The position numbers were made by a program, and so were the translations under genes. This document shows positions 1 to 5,842 of a stretch of 7,504 nucleotides of DNA, one piece after another. Location of the stretch: the NCBI GenBank assembly GCA_903925435.1, contig CAIYFF010000475.1:1-7504 (forward strand), written 5' to 3'. How positions within the stretch are numbered: the stretch's first letter is position 1; the number at the start of each line of letters is the position of its first letter. This DNA comes from an uncultured Planctomycetota bacterium (GTDB taxonomy: Bacteria > Planctomycetota > UBA1135 > UBA2386). The notes under the pieces were generated by a model. It had not been told where the DNA came from. It ran no database searches and worked only from the letters and a program-made list of their open reading frames with translations.

Positions 1-2607
1 CCAGCCCCGACCACACTCGTCGGCCGCGGCGCTGACGGTGCACAAGAGACGCCGGTCAACCAGACGCTGACGCCGCACGGAACACTCGTCGAGATGCCGG
101 GCATGCGGCCACAGGCCGTGTTGCTGTCGCGCGATGGCAAGCGCATCTACACGTCGGGCAAGACGAGCCATCTCGTCGTGCTCGACGCCGAAACCGGCAA
201 AGAACTGCAACGCGTGCCGATGCCCAACGACGCGCAAGCCATGCCGCACAGCAGCGGCAGCGCGCGCGAGCTCGCGCCGGACAAGGACGCGCAACTGAGC
301 TTCACGGGTCTCGTGCGTTCGCCTGACGGCAGTCGCGTCTACCTGTCGAACGTGCGCGGCTCGATCAAGGTGTTCGCGGTCGGAGCCGACGGTGTGGTCA
401 CGCCGTCGCATTCACTGCCGTTGCCGAAGGCGAACGCGCCGACGCGCGCAGCGGAGATCCCCGCGGGCCTCGCGGTCAGCCACGACGGCGCGAAGCTCTA
501 CGTCTGCGGCAACCTGTCCAACCGACTGCTCGTGCTCGACGCGCAGAGTGGCCAGCTGCTCGGCGCGGCGCCGGTCGGCGTTGCGCCCTACGACGTCGTG
601 CTCGCGGGCGATCGCGTGTTCGTGAGCAACTGGGGCGGCGGCGCGCCGCAGGACGGCGATCTCGTCGGCCCCGCTGGCAAGGGCACGACGGTGCGCGTCG
701 ATCCCGTTCGTCATGTGGCGAGCGAAGGATCGGTGCACGTGCTCGATCGCGACACGCTCGCGCTGGTCACCGAGACGAAGACCGGCCTTCACGCATCGGC
801 GCTCGCGCTGTCGCCCGACTGCGAATGGGTTGTCTGCGCGAACGCGGGCAGCGACATGATCTCCGTGCTCGACGCAAAGACGGGCGCGCTGAAGGAGACA
901 CTGTGGGCGCGCGCGAAGCCCTCGGACTTGCTGCAGGCGAGCCCCAACGCGCTGTGCTTCTCTGCCGATGGCGATCGGCTGTTCGTCTGCAACGGTTCGA
1001 TGAACGCGATTGGCGTGCTCGAGTTCGAGCCTGAAGACAAGGGCGACAGCAAGTTGCTCGGCCTCGTTCCCGTCGGCTGGTATCCCGGCGCGATCGCTTT
1101 CGACGAAGAACGCGACCGCGTCGTGACCGCGAACATCAAGGGCCTCGGCTTCGGCCGCGCGCGCGACGGCAAGCAGCCCGAGCACAACACGCACCAGTAC
1201 CACGGATCGATGTCGCTCGTGCCGATCCCCGACGACGACGAACTCGCGATGCTGACCGCGAAGGTCGACGTCAACCTGCGTCGTGAGACGATCGAACAAG
1301 CGATGCTGCCGCCGCGTCGCGACGTGGCGAAGCGCGCCATCCCAGACCGCATCGGCGAGCCGAGCCACATCGAGCACGTCGTCTATGTGATCAAGGAGAA
1401 CCGCACCTACGACCAGGTCCTCGGCGACATGAAGGCTGGCAACGGCGATGCGTCGCTGTGCATCTTCGGCGAACGCATCACGCCCAACCAACACGCGATC
1501 GCGAGCCAGTTCACGCTGCTCGACAACACGTATTGCTCCGGCATCCTGAGCGCCGACGGGCACCAGTGGTCGACGGCTGCGTTCGCGAGCGACTACCTCG
1601 AGAAGAGCTTTGCGGGCTTCCCGCGCAGCTATCCCGATGGCATGGGCGAAGACGAGAAGGACGCGCTGTCATACTCGTCGGCGGGCTTCTTGTGGGACCA
1701 GGCACTCGCGCGCGGCGTCACGCTGCGCAACTACGGCGAGTTCTGCGAACCGAAGGTGCGATGGAAGGACGGCAGCAAGAAGGGCGAGCCCAACTTCGCG
1801 GCGTGCATCGCTGCGTGGCGCGGCAACCGTGACGATGTCGTGTTCGCGTGCAAGCCGACAATCCCGACGCTCGACGCGCACAACTGCGATGCCACGGTCG
1901 GTTGGAACATGTCGGTGCCCGACCAGTTCCGCGCCGATGCGTTCTTGCGCGAGCTCGCCGAGTTCGAGAAGCGCGGCACGTTCCCACAGCTCGTGATGAT
2001 CTGCTTGCCCAACGACCATACGAGCGGGACATCGGCCAACTGCCCGACGCCTGCCGCATGCATGGCCGACAACGACCTCGCGTTTGGCCGCATCGTCGAA
2101 GGGCTGTCGAAGTCGCCGTTCTGGAAGAAGATGCTGATCGTCGGCATCGAGGACGATCCGCAAAACGGCTGGGACCACGTGAGCGGATATCGCACGACGT
2201 GCTACCTCGCGAGCCCGTATGTGCGGCGCGGCGCGACGGTCAGCAGCCAATACAACACGACGAGCGTGCTGCGCACGATCGAGCAGATCCTCGGCATCCC
2301 GCCGATGAACGTGTTCGACGCGAGCGCGTCGCCGATGGCGGAGTGCTTCGTCGAGACGCCGGACTTCACGCCGTTCGTAGCGCTGCCGAGCAACGTGGCC
2401 CTCGACGAGATGAACCCGCGATCCACTGCGATCGCCGATCCGCAGCTGCGCCGTGATGCCGAGGTTTCCGCGACGCTCAACTTCGCCGAGATCGACAAGG
2501 CACCCGAGGACACGCTCAACCGCATCCTGTGGCGCGCAATGCGCGGCAGCAGCGCGCCATATCCGGAGTGGGCGACCGCGCCGTGCGAAGACGACGATGA
2601 CGACTGA
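1..2607 (+). CDS. YVTN beta-propeller / phosphoesterase (alkaline phosphatase superfamily) fusion protein, 5' partial
   Basis: The frame is open from base 1 to the TGA at 2605-2607 (868 residues in the window), so the gene starts upstream. The ATG at 94 is not the start, because residues 1-31, including the TLVGRGADG and TPHGTLVEMPG segments, already look like the N-terminal part of this family, just after the usual signal peptide. Residues ~32-425 are propeller blades with YVTN-like motifs (GKRIYTSGKTSHLVVLDAETG, GAKLYVCGN, DMISVLDAKTG, PVGWYPGAIAFD). Residues ~455-780 are a phosphoesterase domain (PF04185-like): HVVYVIKENRTYDQ with Glu466/Asn467, SADGHQW (517-523), LPNDHTSG (670-676) and EDDPQNGWDH (717-726), the likely metal and active-site elements. 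The protein ends in an acidic EDDDDD tail. By family it should be an exported metal-dependent phosphatase or phospholipase-C-like hydrolase; the substrate is unknown. The motif usually read DHVDxHR is DHVSGYR here. A strong terminator follows at 2789. Confidence 0.9.
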   Translation, partial: PAPTTLVGRGADGAQETPVNQTLTPHGTLVEMPGMRPQAVLLSRDGKRIYTSGKTSHLVVLDAETGKELQRVPMPNDAQAMPHSSGSARELAPDKDAQLSFTGLVRSPDGSRVYLSNVRGSIKVFAVGADGVVTPSHSLPLPKANAPTRAAEIPAGLAVSHDGAKLYVCGNLSNRLLVLDAQSGQLLGAAPVGVAPYDVVLAGDRVFVSNWGGGAPQDGDLVGPAGKGTTVRVDPVRHVASEGSVHVLDRDTLALVTETKTGLHASALALSPDCEWVVCANAGSDMISVLDAKTGALKETLWARAKPSDLLQASPNALCFSADGDRLFVCNGSMNAIGVLEFEPEDKGDSKLLGLVPVGWYPGAIAFDEERDRVVTANIKGLGFGRARDGKQPEHNTHQYHGSMSLVPIPDDDELAMLTAKVDVNLRRETIEQAMLPPRRDVAKRAIPDRIGEPSHIEHVVYVIKENRTYDQVLGDMKAGNGDASLCIFGERITPNQHAIASQFTLLDNTYCSGILSADGHQWSTAAFASDYLEKSFAGFPRSYPDGMGEDEKDALSYSSAGFLWDQALARGVTLRNYGEFCEPKVRWKDGSKKGEPNFAACIAAWRGNRDDVVFACKPTIPTLDAHNCDATVGWNMSVPDQFRADAFLRELAEFEKRGTFPQLVMICLPNDHTSGTSANCPTPAACMADNDLAFGRIVEGLSKSPFWKKMLIVGIEDDPQNGWDHVSGYRTTCYLASPYVRRGATVSSQYNTTSVLRTIEQILGIPPMNVFDASASPMAECFVETPDFTPFVALPSNVALDEMNPRSTAIADPQLRRDAEVSATLNFAEIDKAPEDTLNRILWRAMRGSSAPYPEWATAPCEDDDDD

Positions 2608-2788
2608 TGCAGGAGCGCAACGGCGCCAGCGAACAGAAACCGGACACGCAGCGCGCGGCACCGAAGTTGCTCCGTGACCTTCGCGGGCGAATTGCGTTCG
2701 TCGCACGTCGCTCCTGCGAGGTCTCTATCTCTCGTCGCGTCGCCCCATAGTCGCGCGTACGACTGCGTTTGCCCGCACACTGGCCGGT

Positions 2789-2832
2789 ATGCGCTCGCAG
2801 GTCCTAGCGGATCTGCGAGCGCATGTCTTTTT
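2789..2832 (+). terminator. Rho-independent terminator of the phosphoesterase gene
   Basis: A 16-bp stem (2789-2804 with 2809-2824) contains a single G.T wobble and no mismatch. It closes on a 4-nt loop (tagc, 2805-2808) and is followed by gtcttttt. This is the canonical intrinsic terminator form, pointing right, about 180 nt after the phosphoesterase stop. It is the strongest hairpin in the window. Confidence 0.82.
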
Positions 2833-3075
2833 CTAGCGGCCTGCGTCTAGCGCCCTTCGCAAACGAATCTGCTGCGCCGACGCATTGCGCCTCGTGTCAG
2901 GCGCCGGATCGCGCTGTGTTCGCTTTGTGTGCGATTTGCGGACCCCGACGAACTGACCGCCGCATCCATCGCACGGTGTGGCGCATGCTGCGTTCGCATT
3001 GTGGCCGAAGCGATTGTGACATCCGCGTGGCACGCACGTTGCTCTACCAAATCTGTCGCGCGACGCTCTGCCTGT

Positions 3076-3120
3076 GAGTCGTCTGTAGTGAGTCCAAGAG
3101 TCAAGAGTCCTGAGTGAGCC
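3076..3120. repeat. gagtcc short-repeat cluster, copy A
   Basis: The motif gagtc(c) occurs at 3076, 3090, 3098 and 3105, followed by a related gagtgagcc at 3112-3120. Spacings of 14, 8 and 7 are irregular. Separators are often a short A-rich dinucleotide, giving the pattern gagtccaa-gagtcaa-gagtcctga. The units are far too short for CRISPR repeats. The cluster lies between the conserved block and the hairpin, in the same place as the cluster of copy B. Confidence 0.7.
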
Positions 3121-3173
3121 TGGCAGAACGTCGCGCGGCGCATTTTCGATAGCGCAAGAGTCTGATGGAGCCC

Positions 3174-3222
3174 AAGGCAGCGTGCGTCACCGAGCAATCG
3201 GCGACGGACGCTGTTTTGTTTT
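3174..3222 (+). terminator. GNRA-capped hairpin A with T-tract (terminator-like, possible sRNA 3' end)
   Basis: A 20-position stem (3174-3193 with 3198-3217) closes on the tetraloop gcaa (3194-3197, GNRA type). There are only two mismatches: a3189.c3202 and g3184.g3207. The outer part pairs with the T-rich stretch TTTTGTTTT (3214-3222), as in intrinsic terminators. It points right but lies ~570 nt beyond the phosphoesterase stop and well past that gene's own terminator, so it may end a separate short transcript. It shares 33 of 36 core bases with hairpin B. Confidence 0.65.
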
Positions 3223-3418
3223 CGGGACCGACCTTGCTGCCCTTGATGCGCTGCGATCTCACGATGTCCGCATCGCGTGCGCGTCGTCTGCGCATCAGCG
3301 CAAGCGCCACACCAAGAACCGCACATGGCGTCCGTTTGGCGAGCGCGTTTTGTGCACGCTGCGCATGGCACGCGCGTTGCTCTATGCCCTCCGTAGCGCA
3401 GCAGTCGGAAGGCGAGTC

Positions 3419-3499
3419 GAGTGAGTGAGTCCTAAGAGTCCTGAATGAGTCCAAACGGACTGCTGCGCGACTGAGTCCGAAGAGTCCAAAGAGTCCAAG
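3419..3499. repeat. gagtcc 9-mer short-repeat cluster, copy B
   Basis: gagtcc occurs at 3427, 3436, 3447, 3473, 3482 and 3491. Three consecutive units at 3473-3499 form perfect 9-bp phasing (gagtccgaa, gagtccaaa, gagtccaag), and 3427/3436 are also 9 apart. A gagtgagt stretch precedes them at 3419-3426. One unit is part of a small hairpin (agtcc-aaac-ggact, 3448-3461). The last unit abuts the large hairpin. Slippage expansion is likely; function is unknown. Confidence 0.75.
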
Positions 3500-3546
3500 A
3501 CAGCGTGCGTCCCCGAGCGATCGGAGACGGACGCTGTCTCCCTTTT
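3498..3546 (+). terminator. GNRA-capped hairpin B with T-rich tail (terminator-like)
   Basis: A 19-position stem (3498-3516 with 3521-3539) closes on gcga (3517-3520, GNRA type). The two mismatches, c3512.a3525 and g3507.g3530, sit at exactly the positions mismatched in hairpin A. A short TTTT run follows at 3543-3546. Read on the other strand the stem would also form ~180 nt after the icd stop, but the loop would then not be GNRA and the following T content is broken (cttggactctttgg), so rightward function is favoured. Confidence 0.6.
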
Positions 3547-3654
3547 AGGGCCACTGCTTCCGGCTTCGAACGCACCGGCTCACTCCCTAACAGCCCGTTG
3601 AAGAACGGCCGCGGTCGCAGGCAGCATGCGTTCTTCCACCGGCTGCTAAATGCA

Positions 3655-3679
3655 GCGAGGCGCCGCATGGGCGCCTCGC
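3655..3679 (-). terminator. Probable icd terminator hairpin
   Basis: A perfect 10-bp inverted repeat (gcgaggcgcc 3655-3664, ggcgcctcgc 3670-3679) with a 5-nt loop begins 38 bp past the icd stop. On the minus strand it is followed by tgcatttagc, a poor U-tract, so it may be a weak or Rho-assisted terminator, or a 3'-end-stabilising hairpin. A second small stem (gctgc/gcagc, 3642-3656) partly overlaps and could compete with it. Confidence 0.5.
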
Positions 3680-3717
3680 ATCGTCGCTGCGCACGTAGCG
3701 CGCAACTCACGCTTCGA

Positions 3718-4941
3718 TCACATCGAGGCGATGACCGCGTCGCCGAACTGCGAGCACTTGATCTCCTTCACGCCATCCATGAGACGCGCGAAGTCGTAGG
3801 TCACCTGCTTCTTGCCGATCGCGCCGTCCATGCCCTTGAGGATCAGGTCCGCGGCCTCGTTCCACTTCATGTAGCGGAACATCATCTCGCCACTCAGGAT
3901 CACCGAGCCCGGGTTGACCTTGTCTTGGTCGGCATACTTCGGCGCCGTGCCGTGCGTCGCTTCGAACACCGCGTGGCCGGTCGCGTAGTTGACGTTGCCG
4001 CCCGGCGCGATGCCGATGCCACCGACCTGCGCCGCGAGCGCGTCGCTGATGTAGTCGCCGTTGAGGTTGAGCGTCGCGACGACCGAGTACTCGGCCGGGC
4101 GCAGCAGAATCTGCTGCAGGAACGCGTCGGCAATGACGTCCTTGATGACGATCTTCTTGCCGTTCTTCTCGATCACCTGCCACGGGCCGCCATCGAGGTC
4201 GACGCCGCCATATTCCTTCTTGGCGAGGCCATAACCCCAGTCGCGGAAGCCGCCTTCCGTGAACTTCATGATGTTGCCCTTGTGCACGAGGGTCACCGAG
4301 TCACGGTTGTTGGCGATCGCGTAGTCGATGGCCGCGCGCACGAGGCGCTCGGTGCCTTCGCGCGAGACCGGCTTGATGCCGAAGCCCGAGCTGTCCGGGA
4401 AGCGCACCTTGCTGAACTGCTTGGGGAACGCTTCCTGCAGCATCGTCTTGAAGCGCTTGCACTCTTCCGAGCCCTCTTGGAACTCGATGCCCGCGTAGAT
4501 GTCCTCCGTGTTCTCACGGAAGATCACCATGTCGGTCTTGTGCGGCTCCTTGACCGGCGACGGCACGCCCTTGAACCAGCGCACCGGGCGCAAGCAGGTG
4601 TAGAGGTCGAGCATCTGGCGCAGCGCCACATTGAGGCTGCGGATGCCGCCGCCGACCGGCGTGGTCAACGGGCCCTTGATGCCGACGAGGCAGTCGCGGA
4701 ACGCCTGCACCGTCTCGTCGGGCAGCCAGTTGCCCGTCTGCTGGAATGCAGCCTCGCCAGCGAGAACCTGCTTCCACGCGATCTTGCGCTTGCCGCCGTA
4801 GGCCTTCTCGACCGCGGCGTCCATGACTCGGACCGACGCGCGCCAGATGTCGCGGCCAGTGCCGTCGCCTTCGATGAACGGGATAATGGGCTGGTCGGGA
4901 ACCTGAAGGCCCGACTTGGACATAGTGATGCGTTCGGCCAT
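3718..4941 (-). CDS. icd: NADP-dependent isocitrate dehydrogenase
   Basis: This 407-residue protein closely resembles E. coli Icd (416 aa) end to end. It oxidatively decarboxylates isocitrate to 2-oxoglutarate in the cytosolic TCA cycle, yielding NADPH. Visible signatures are PIIPFIEGDGTGRDI (18-32), the substrate loop GGGIRSLNVALRQ (97-109) with Ser102 matching the E. coli Ser113 phosphorylation site, RPVRW (118-122), Lys221 in the LVHKGNIMKFTEG segment, metal-binding Asp296 and Asp300 in NLNGDYISD, and the HGTAPKYADQDKVNPGS loop (330-346). Lys335/Tyr336 with Tyr382 and Arg386 (TYDFARLMDG) match the E. coli NADP-selective residues, so NADP rather than NAD is predicted. I chose the first ATG: Met7 is possible but lacks a better ribosome site. 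Only a weak purine-rich stretch (aagagcaga) precedes the start. The gene lies 91 bp downstream of bcp on the same strand. It appears intact. Confidence 0.96.
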   Translation of the reverse strand: MAERITMSKSGLQVPDQPIIPFIEGDGTGRDIWRASVRVMDAAVEKAYGGKRKIAWKQVLAGEAAFQQTGNWLPDETVQAFRDCLVGIKGPLTTPVGGGIRSLNVALRQMLDLYTCLRPVRWFKGVPSPVKEPHKTDMVIFRENTEDIYAGIEFQEGSEECKRFKTMLQEAFPKQFSKVRFPDSSGFGIKPVSREGTERLVRAAIDYAIANNRDSVTLVHKGNIMKFTEGGFRDWGYGLAKKEYGGVDLDGGPWQVIEKNGKKIVIKDVIADAFLQQILLRPAEYSVVATLNLNGDYISDALAAQVGGIGIAPGGNVNYATGHAVFEATHGTAPKYADQDKVNPGSVILSGEMMFRYMKWNEAADLILKGMDGAIGKKQVTYDFARLMDGVKEIKCSQFGDAVIASM

Positions 4942-4982
4942 GGGGATCTGCTCTTACTGCTCGGCTGGAAGTTGGGCCGAGG

Positions 4983-4988
4983 AGTGTA
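4983..4988 (-). promoter_or_regulatory. Possible -10 hexamer upstream of icd (weak)
   Basis: On the minus strand TACACT matches four of six consensus TATAAT positions, about 42 bp before the icd ATG and inside the 91-bp bcp-icd gap. No convincing -35 box lies 16-18 bp upstream (ctggtg or similar). In high-GC DNA such a match is easily chance. It would allow icd to be transcribed independently of bcp. Confidence 0.2.
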
Positions 4989-5032
4989 GCGAGCAGCCAT
5001 TTGGGCACCAGCGGCCCAGGCCACGGGCGAGG

Positions 5033-5725
5033 CTACTTGCCCGACTTCTTGGCGGCCTTCTTCGCAGCCTTCTTGGCGGGCTTGGCGGCAGGCTTCGCAG
5101 CGGGCTTCTTGGCGACCGGCTTCTTCGCGGCAGGCTTGGCTGCAGGCTTCGCGGCGGACTTGGCTGCGGGCTTCTTCGCTGCAGGCTTCGCGGCCTTCTT
5201 CGCAACGGACTTGCTCGCCTTCTTGTCCGCGGTAGCAGCAGCTGGCGCCGCCGTCGTCTCGCCGAGCAACTCCGCCAGCTTCTTGCCGACTTCGGCCGCG
5301 TGACCAGCAGCCGACACCTTGGGCCAGTGGTGAGCGACGTTGCCCTGCGGGTCAATGAGCACGGTGGAGCGGATGACGCCCTCGACTTCCTTGCCGTACA
5401 TCACCTTCTTGCCCCATGCGCCGTAGGTGTTCATCACGCTCTTGTCCGCGTCCGTCAGCAAGCGGATGCCGAGGCTGTGCTTCTTGATGAACTTCTGGTG
5501 CGCCGCAGATCCGTCCGCGCTGCAACCAAAGACGACCGCATTGCGCGTCGAGAAGTTGGGCAGCGACGCCGTGAACTCGCAGGCCTCGACCGTGCAGCCC
5601 GGCGTGTCATCGCGCGGGTAGAAGTAGAGGACGACCCATTGGCCCGCGAGGCTCGCGAGCGACACGTAGTTGCCGTCCTGGTCAGGGAGGGTGAAAGAAG
5701 GGGCTTTGTCGCCGATGGACACCAT
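5033..5725 (-). CDS. bcp: Bcp/PrxQ-type peroxiredoxin with histone H1-like Lys/Ala/Pro-rich C-terminal tail
   Basis: A 230-residue thiol peroxidase; the usual Bcp length is about 155. Residues 1-155 are a complete thioredoxin-fold peroxiredoxin: the FYPRDDTPGCTVEACEF segment carries peroxidatic Cys44 and resolving Cys49 (the Cys-x4-Cys spacing of Bcp/PrxQ), and Arg119 lies in GVIRSTVLID. It should reduce peroxides using thioredoxin. A third cysteine, Cys68 (VFGCSAD), sits where the family usually has a hydrophobic residue. Residues ~157-230 form a low-complexity tail of KPAAK/AAKK units with 24 lysines in 74 residues and no acidic residue after Asp167, like AlgP or histone H1-like proteins. 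It is probably disordered and DNA-binding (inference). The tail is in frame, ending at TAG, with no sign of a frameshift. The ATG start has no clear Shine-Dalgarno. The gene lies 117 bp downstream of the glycosyltransferase and 91 bp upstream of icd. Confidence 0.93.
   Translation of the reverse strand: MVSIGDKAPSFTLPDQDGNYVSLASLAGQWVVLYFYPRDDTPGCTVEACEFTASLPNFSTRNAVVFGCSADGSAAHQKFIKKHSLGIRLLTDADKSVMNTYGAWGKKVMYGKEVEGVIRSTVLIDPQGNVAHHWPKVSAAGHAAEVGKKLAELLGETTAAPAAATADKKASKSVAKKAAKPAAKKPAAKSAAKPAAKPAAKKPVAKKPAAKPAAKPAKKAAKKAAKKSGK
5036..5224 (-). repeat. Low-complexity repeat encoding the Bcp basic tail
   Basis: Degenerate short units of aag, gcc/gca and cct/ccg codons encode Lys-Lys-Pro-Ala-Ala-type repeats at residues 168-230 of the peroxiredoxin. 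On the plus strand it reads as recurrent ttcttggcgg/ggcttcgcag blocks. Such tracts often vary in length between strains through slippage. The reading frame is maintained throughout. Confidence 0.8.
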
Positions 5726-5806
5726 AGAGGGGCGGCCAGCGTGGCATGCGATCCGGGGTCGCGCAAGGAGTGCGGCGCCTTCGTTTTTGGACTACCTGCA
5801 GAATCG

Positions 5807-5832
5807 GCCCTGCACCGCTCCGAGCGCAGGGC
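5807..5832 (-). terminator. Hairpin after the glycosyltransferase gene, possible weak terminator
   Basis: A perfect 7-bp inverted repeat (gccctgc 5807-5813, gcagggc 5826-5832), extendable by wobble pairs, lies about 10 bp past the glycosyltransferase stop on the minus strand. No U-tract follows (cgattctgcagg), so it is not a convincing intrinsic terminator. It could separate the glycosyltransferase from bcp or protect a processed 3' end. Confidence 0.3.
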
Positions 5833-5842
5833 AAGACGCGCG

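Larger units (their letters stand above)
3028..3222 (+). repeat. Intergenic repeat unit, copy A
   Basis: This is the first of two diverged direct copies. In order it has a conserved block (tggcacgcacgttgctcta, 3028-3046; 18 of 19 bases match copy B at 3366-3384), a cluster of gagtc/gagtcc hexamers (3076-3120), a degenerate gagtctgat/gagcccaag pair, and the GNRA-capped hairpin (3174-3217) with its T-rich tail. Sequence upstream of the block (around gcgattgtg) also resembles the matching part of copy B (gcgttttgtg), so the true unit is probably longer. Copy offset is 338 bp at the block and 323 bp at the hairpin, which indicates indels between them. Orientation follows the hairpin and T-tract; no promoter was recognised. 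Confidence 0.65.
3366..3546 (+). repeat. Intergenic repeat unit, copy B
   Basis: This is the second copy: conserved block tggcacgcgcgttgctcta (3366-3384), a denser gagtcc cluster (3419-3499), then the GNRA-capped hairpin (3498-3539) and a TTTT run (3543-3546). The block-to-hairpin distance is about 15 bp shorter than in copy A. The T-tail is weaker than in copy A. After the tail, tgtctcccttttagggcc faintly resembles the sequence after the 2789 terminator (tgtctttttctagcggcc), hinting that the three elements could share ancestry. That last point is speculative. Confidence 0.65.
2608..3717. other. 1.1-kb convergent intergenic region with structured repeats
   Basis: This stretch lies between the stops of the convergent phosphoesterase and icd genes. 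Short open frames exist on both strands, but none shows the strong GC3 bias of the neighbours or a recognisable domain, so I call no gene. Positions 2608-2788 contain only a 9-bp inverted repeat (gcaggagcg 2609-2617 with cgctcctgc 2709-2717) and nothing else I recognise. Positions 2789-2832 are a terminator. Positions 2833-3027 hold a small perfect hairpin (gcgcct/aggcgc, 2887-2904) and nothing else clear. Positions 3028-3546 contain two diverged copies of a repeat unit with hairpins, described separately. Positions 3547-3654 show two small hairpins (ccgtt/aacgg at 3595-3608; gctgc/gcagc at 3642-3656). The length is unusual for an otherwise gene-dense window. Confidence 0.8.

Noticed and set aside
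94..96. ATG as start of the phosphoesterase gene
   Set aside because: The frame is open to base 1 and the 31 preceding codons already encode family-like sequence, so the gene is truncated by the window edge.
412..1563. Minus-strand open frame (383 codons) inside the phosphoesterase gene
   Set aside because: It is opposite a recognised propeller/phosphoesterase protein and has no motif of its own.
2609..2717. 9-bp inverted repeat (gcaggagcg/cgctcctgc) after the phosphoesterase stop as a regulatory hairpin
   Set aside because: The arms are ~90 nt apart with no convincing extended pairing between them; such a match can arise by chance in GC-rich DNA.
3076..3499. CRISPR array
   Set aside because: The repeated unit is only 6-9 bp with irregular spacing and no spacer-sized intervals; no cas genes are present.
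3174..3539. Integron attC sites
   Set aside because: The hairpins are imperfect palindromes of plausible size but lack the GTTRRRY/RYYYAAC core boxes and extrahelical bases; no integrase or cassette genes are nearby.
3587..3610. Insertion-sequence end (cagcccgttgaagaacgg resembles some IS terminal repeats)
   Set aside because: No matching inverted end, target duplication or transposase fragment was found; the similarity is from memory and the short hairpin could be chance.
2608..3717. tRNA or other standard RNA gene
   Set aside because: No T-loop GTTCRA with matching acceptor and anticodon stems, and no known riboswitch core, was found on either strand by eye.
3505..4989. Plus-strand open frame (494 codons) opposite icd
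   Set aside because: It is the antisense shadow of the clearly recognised isocitrate dehydrogenase; its composition follows the icd codons.
5036..5224. Bcp tail as a frameshift or assembly artefact
   Set aside because: The tail continues the same frame with regular Lys/Ala/Pro codons and ends at a normal stop; other frames of the tract are not better coding candidates.
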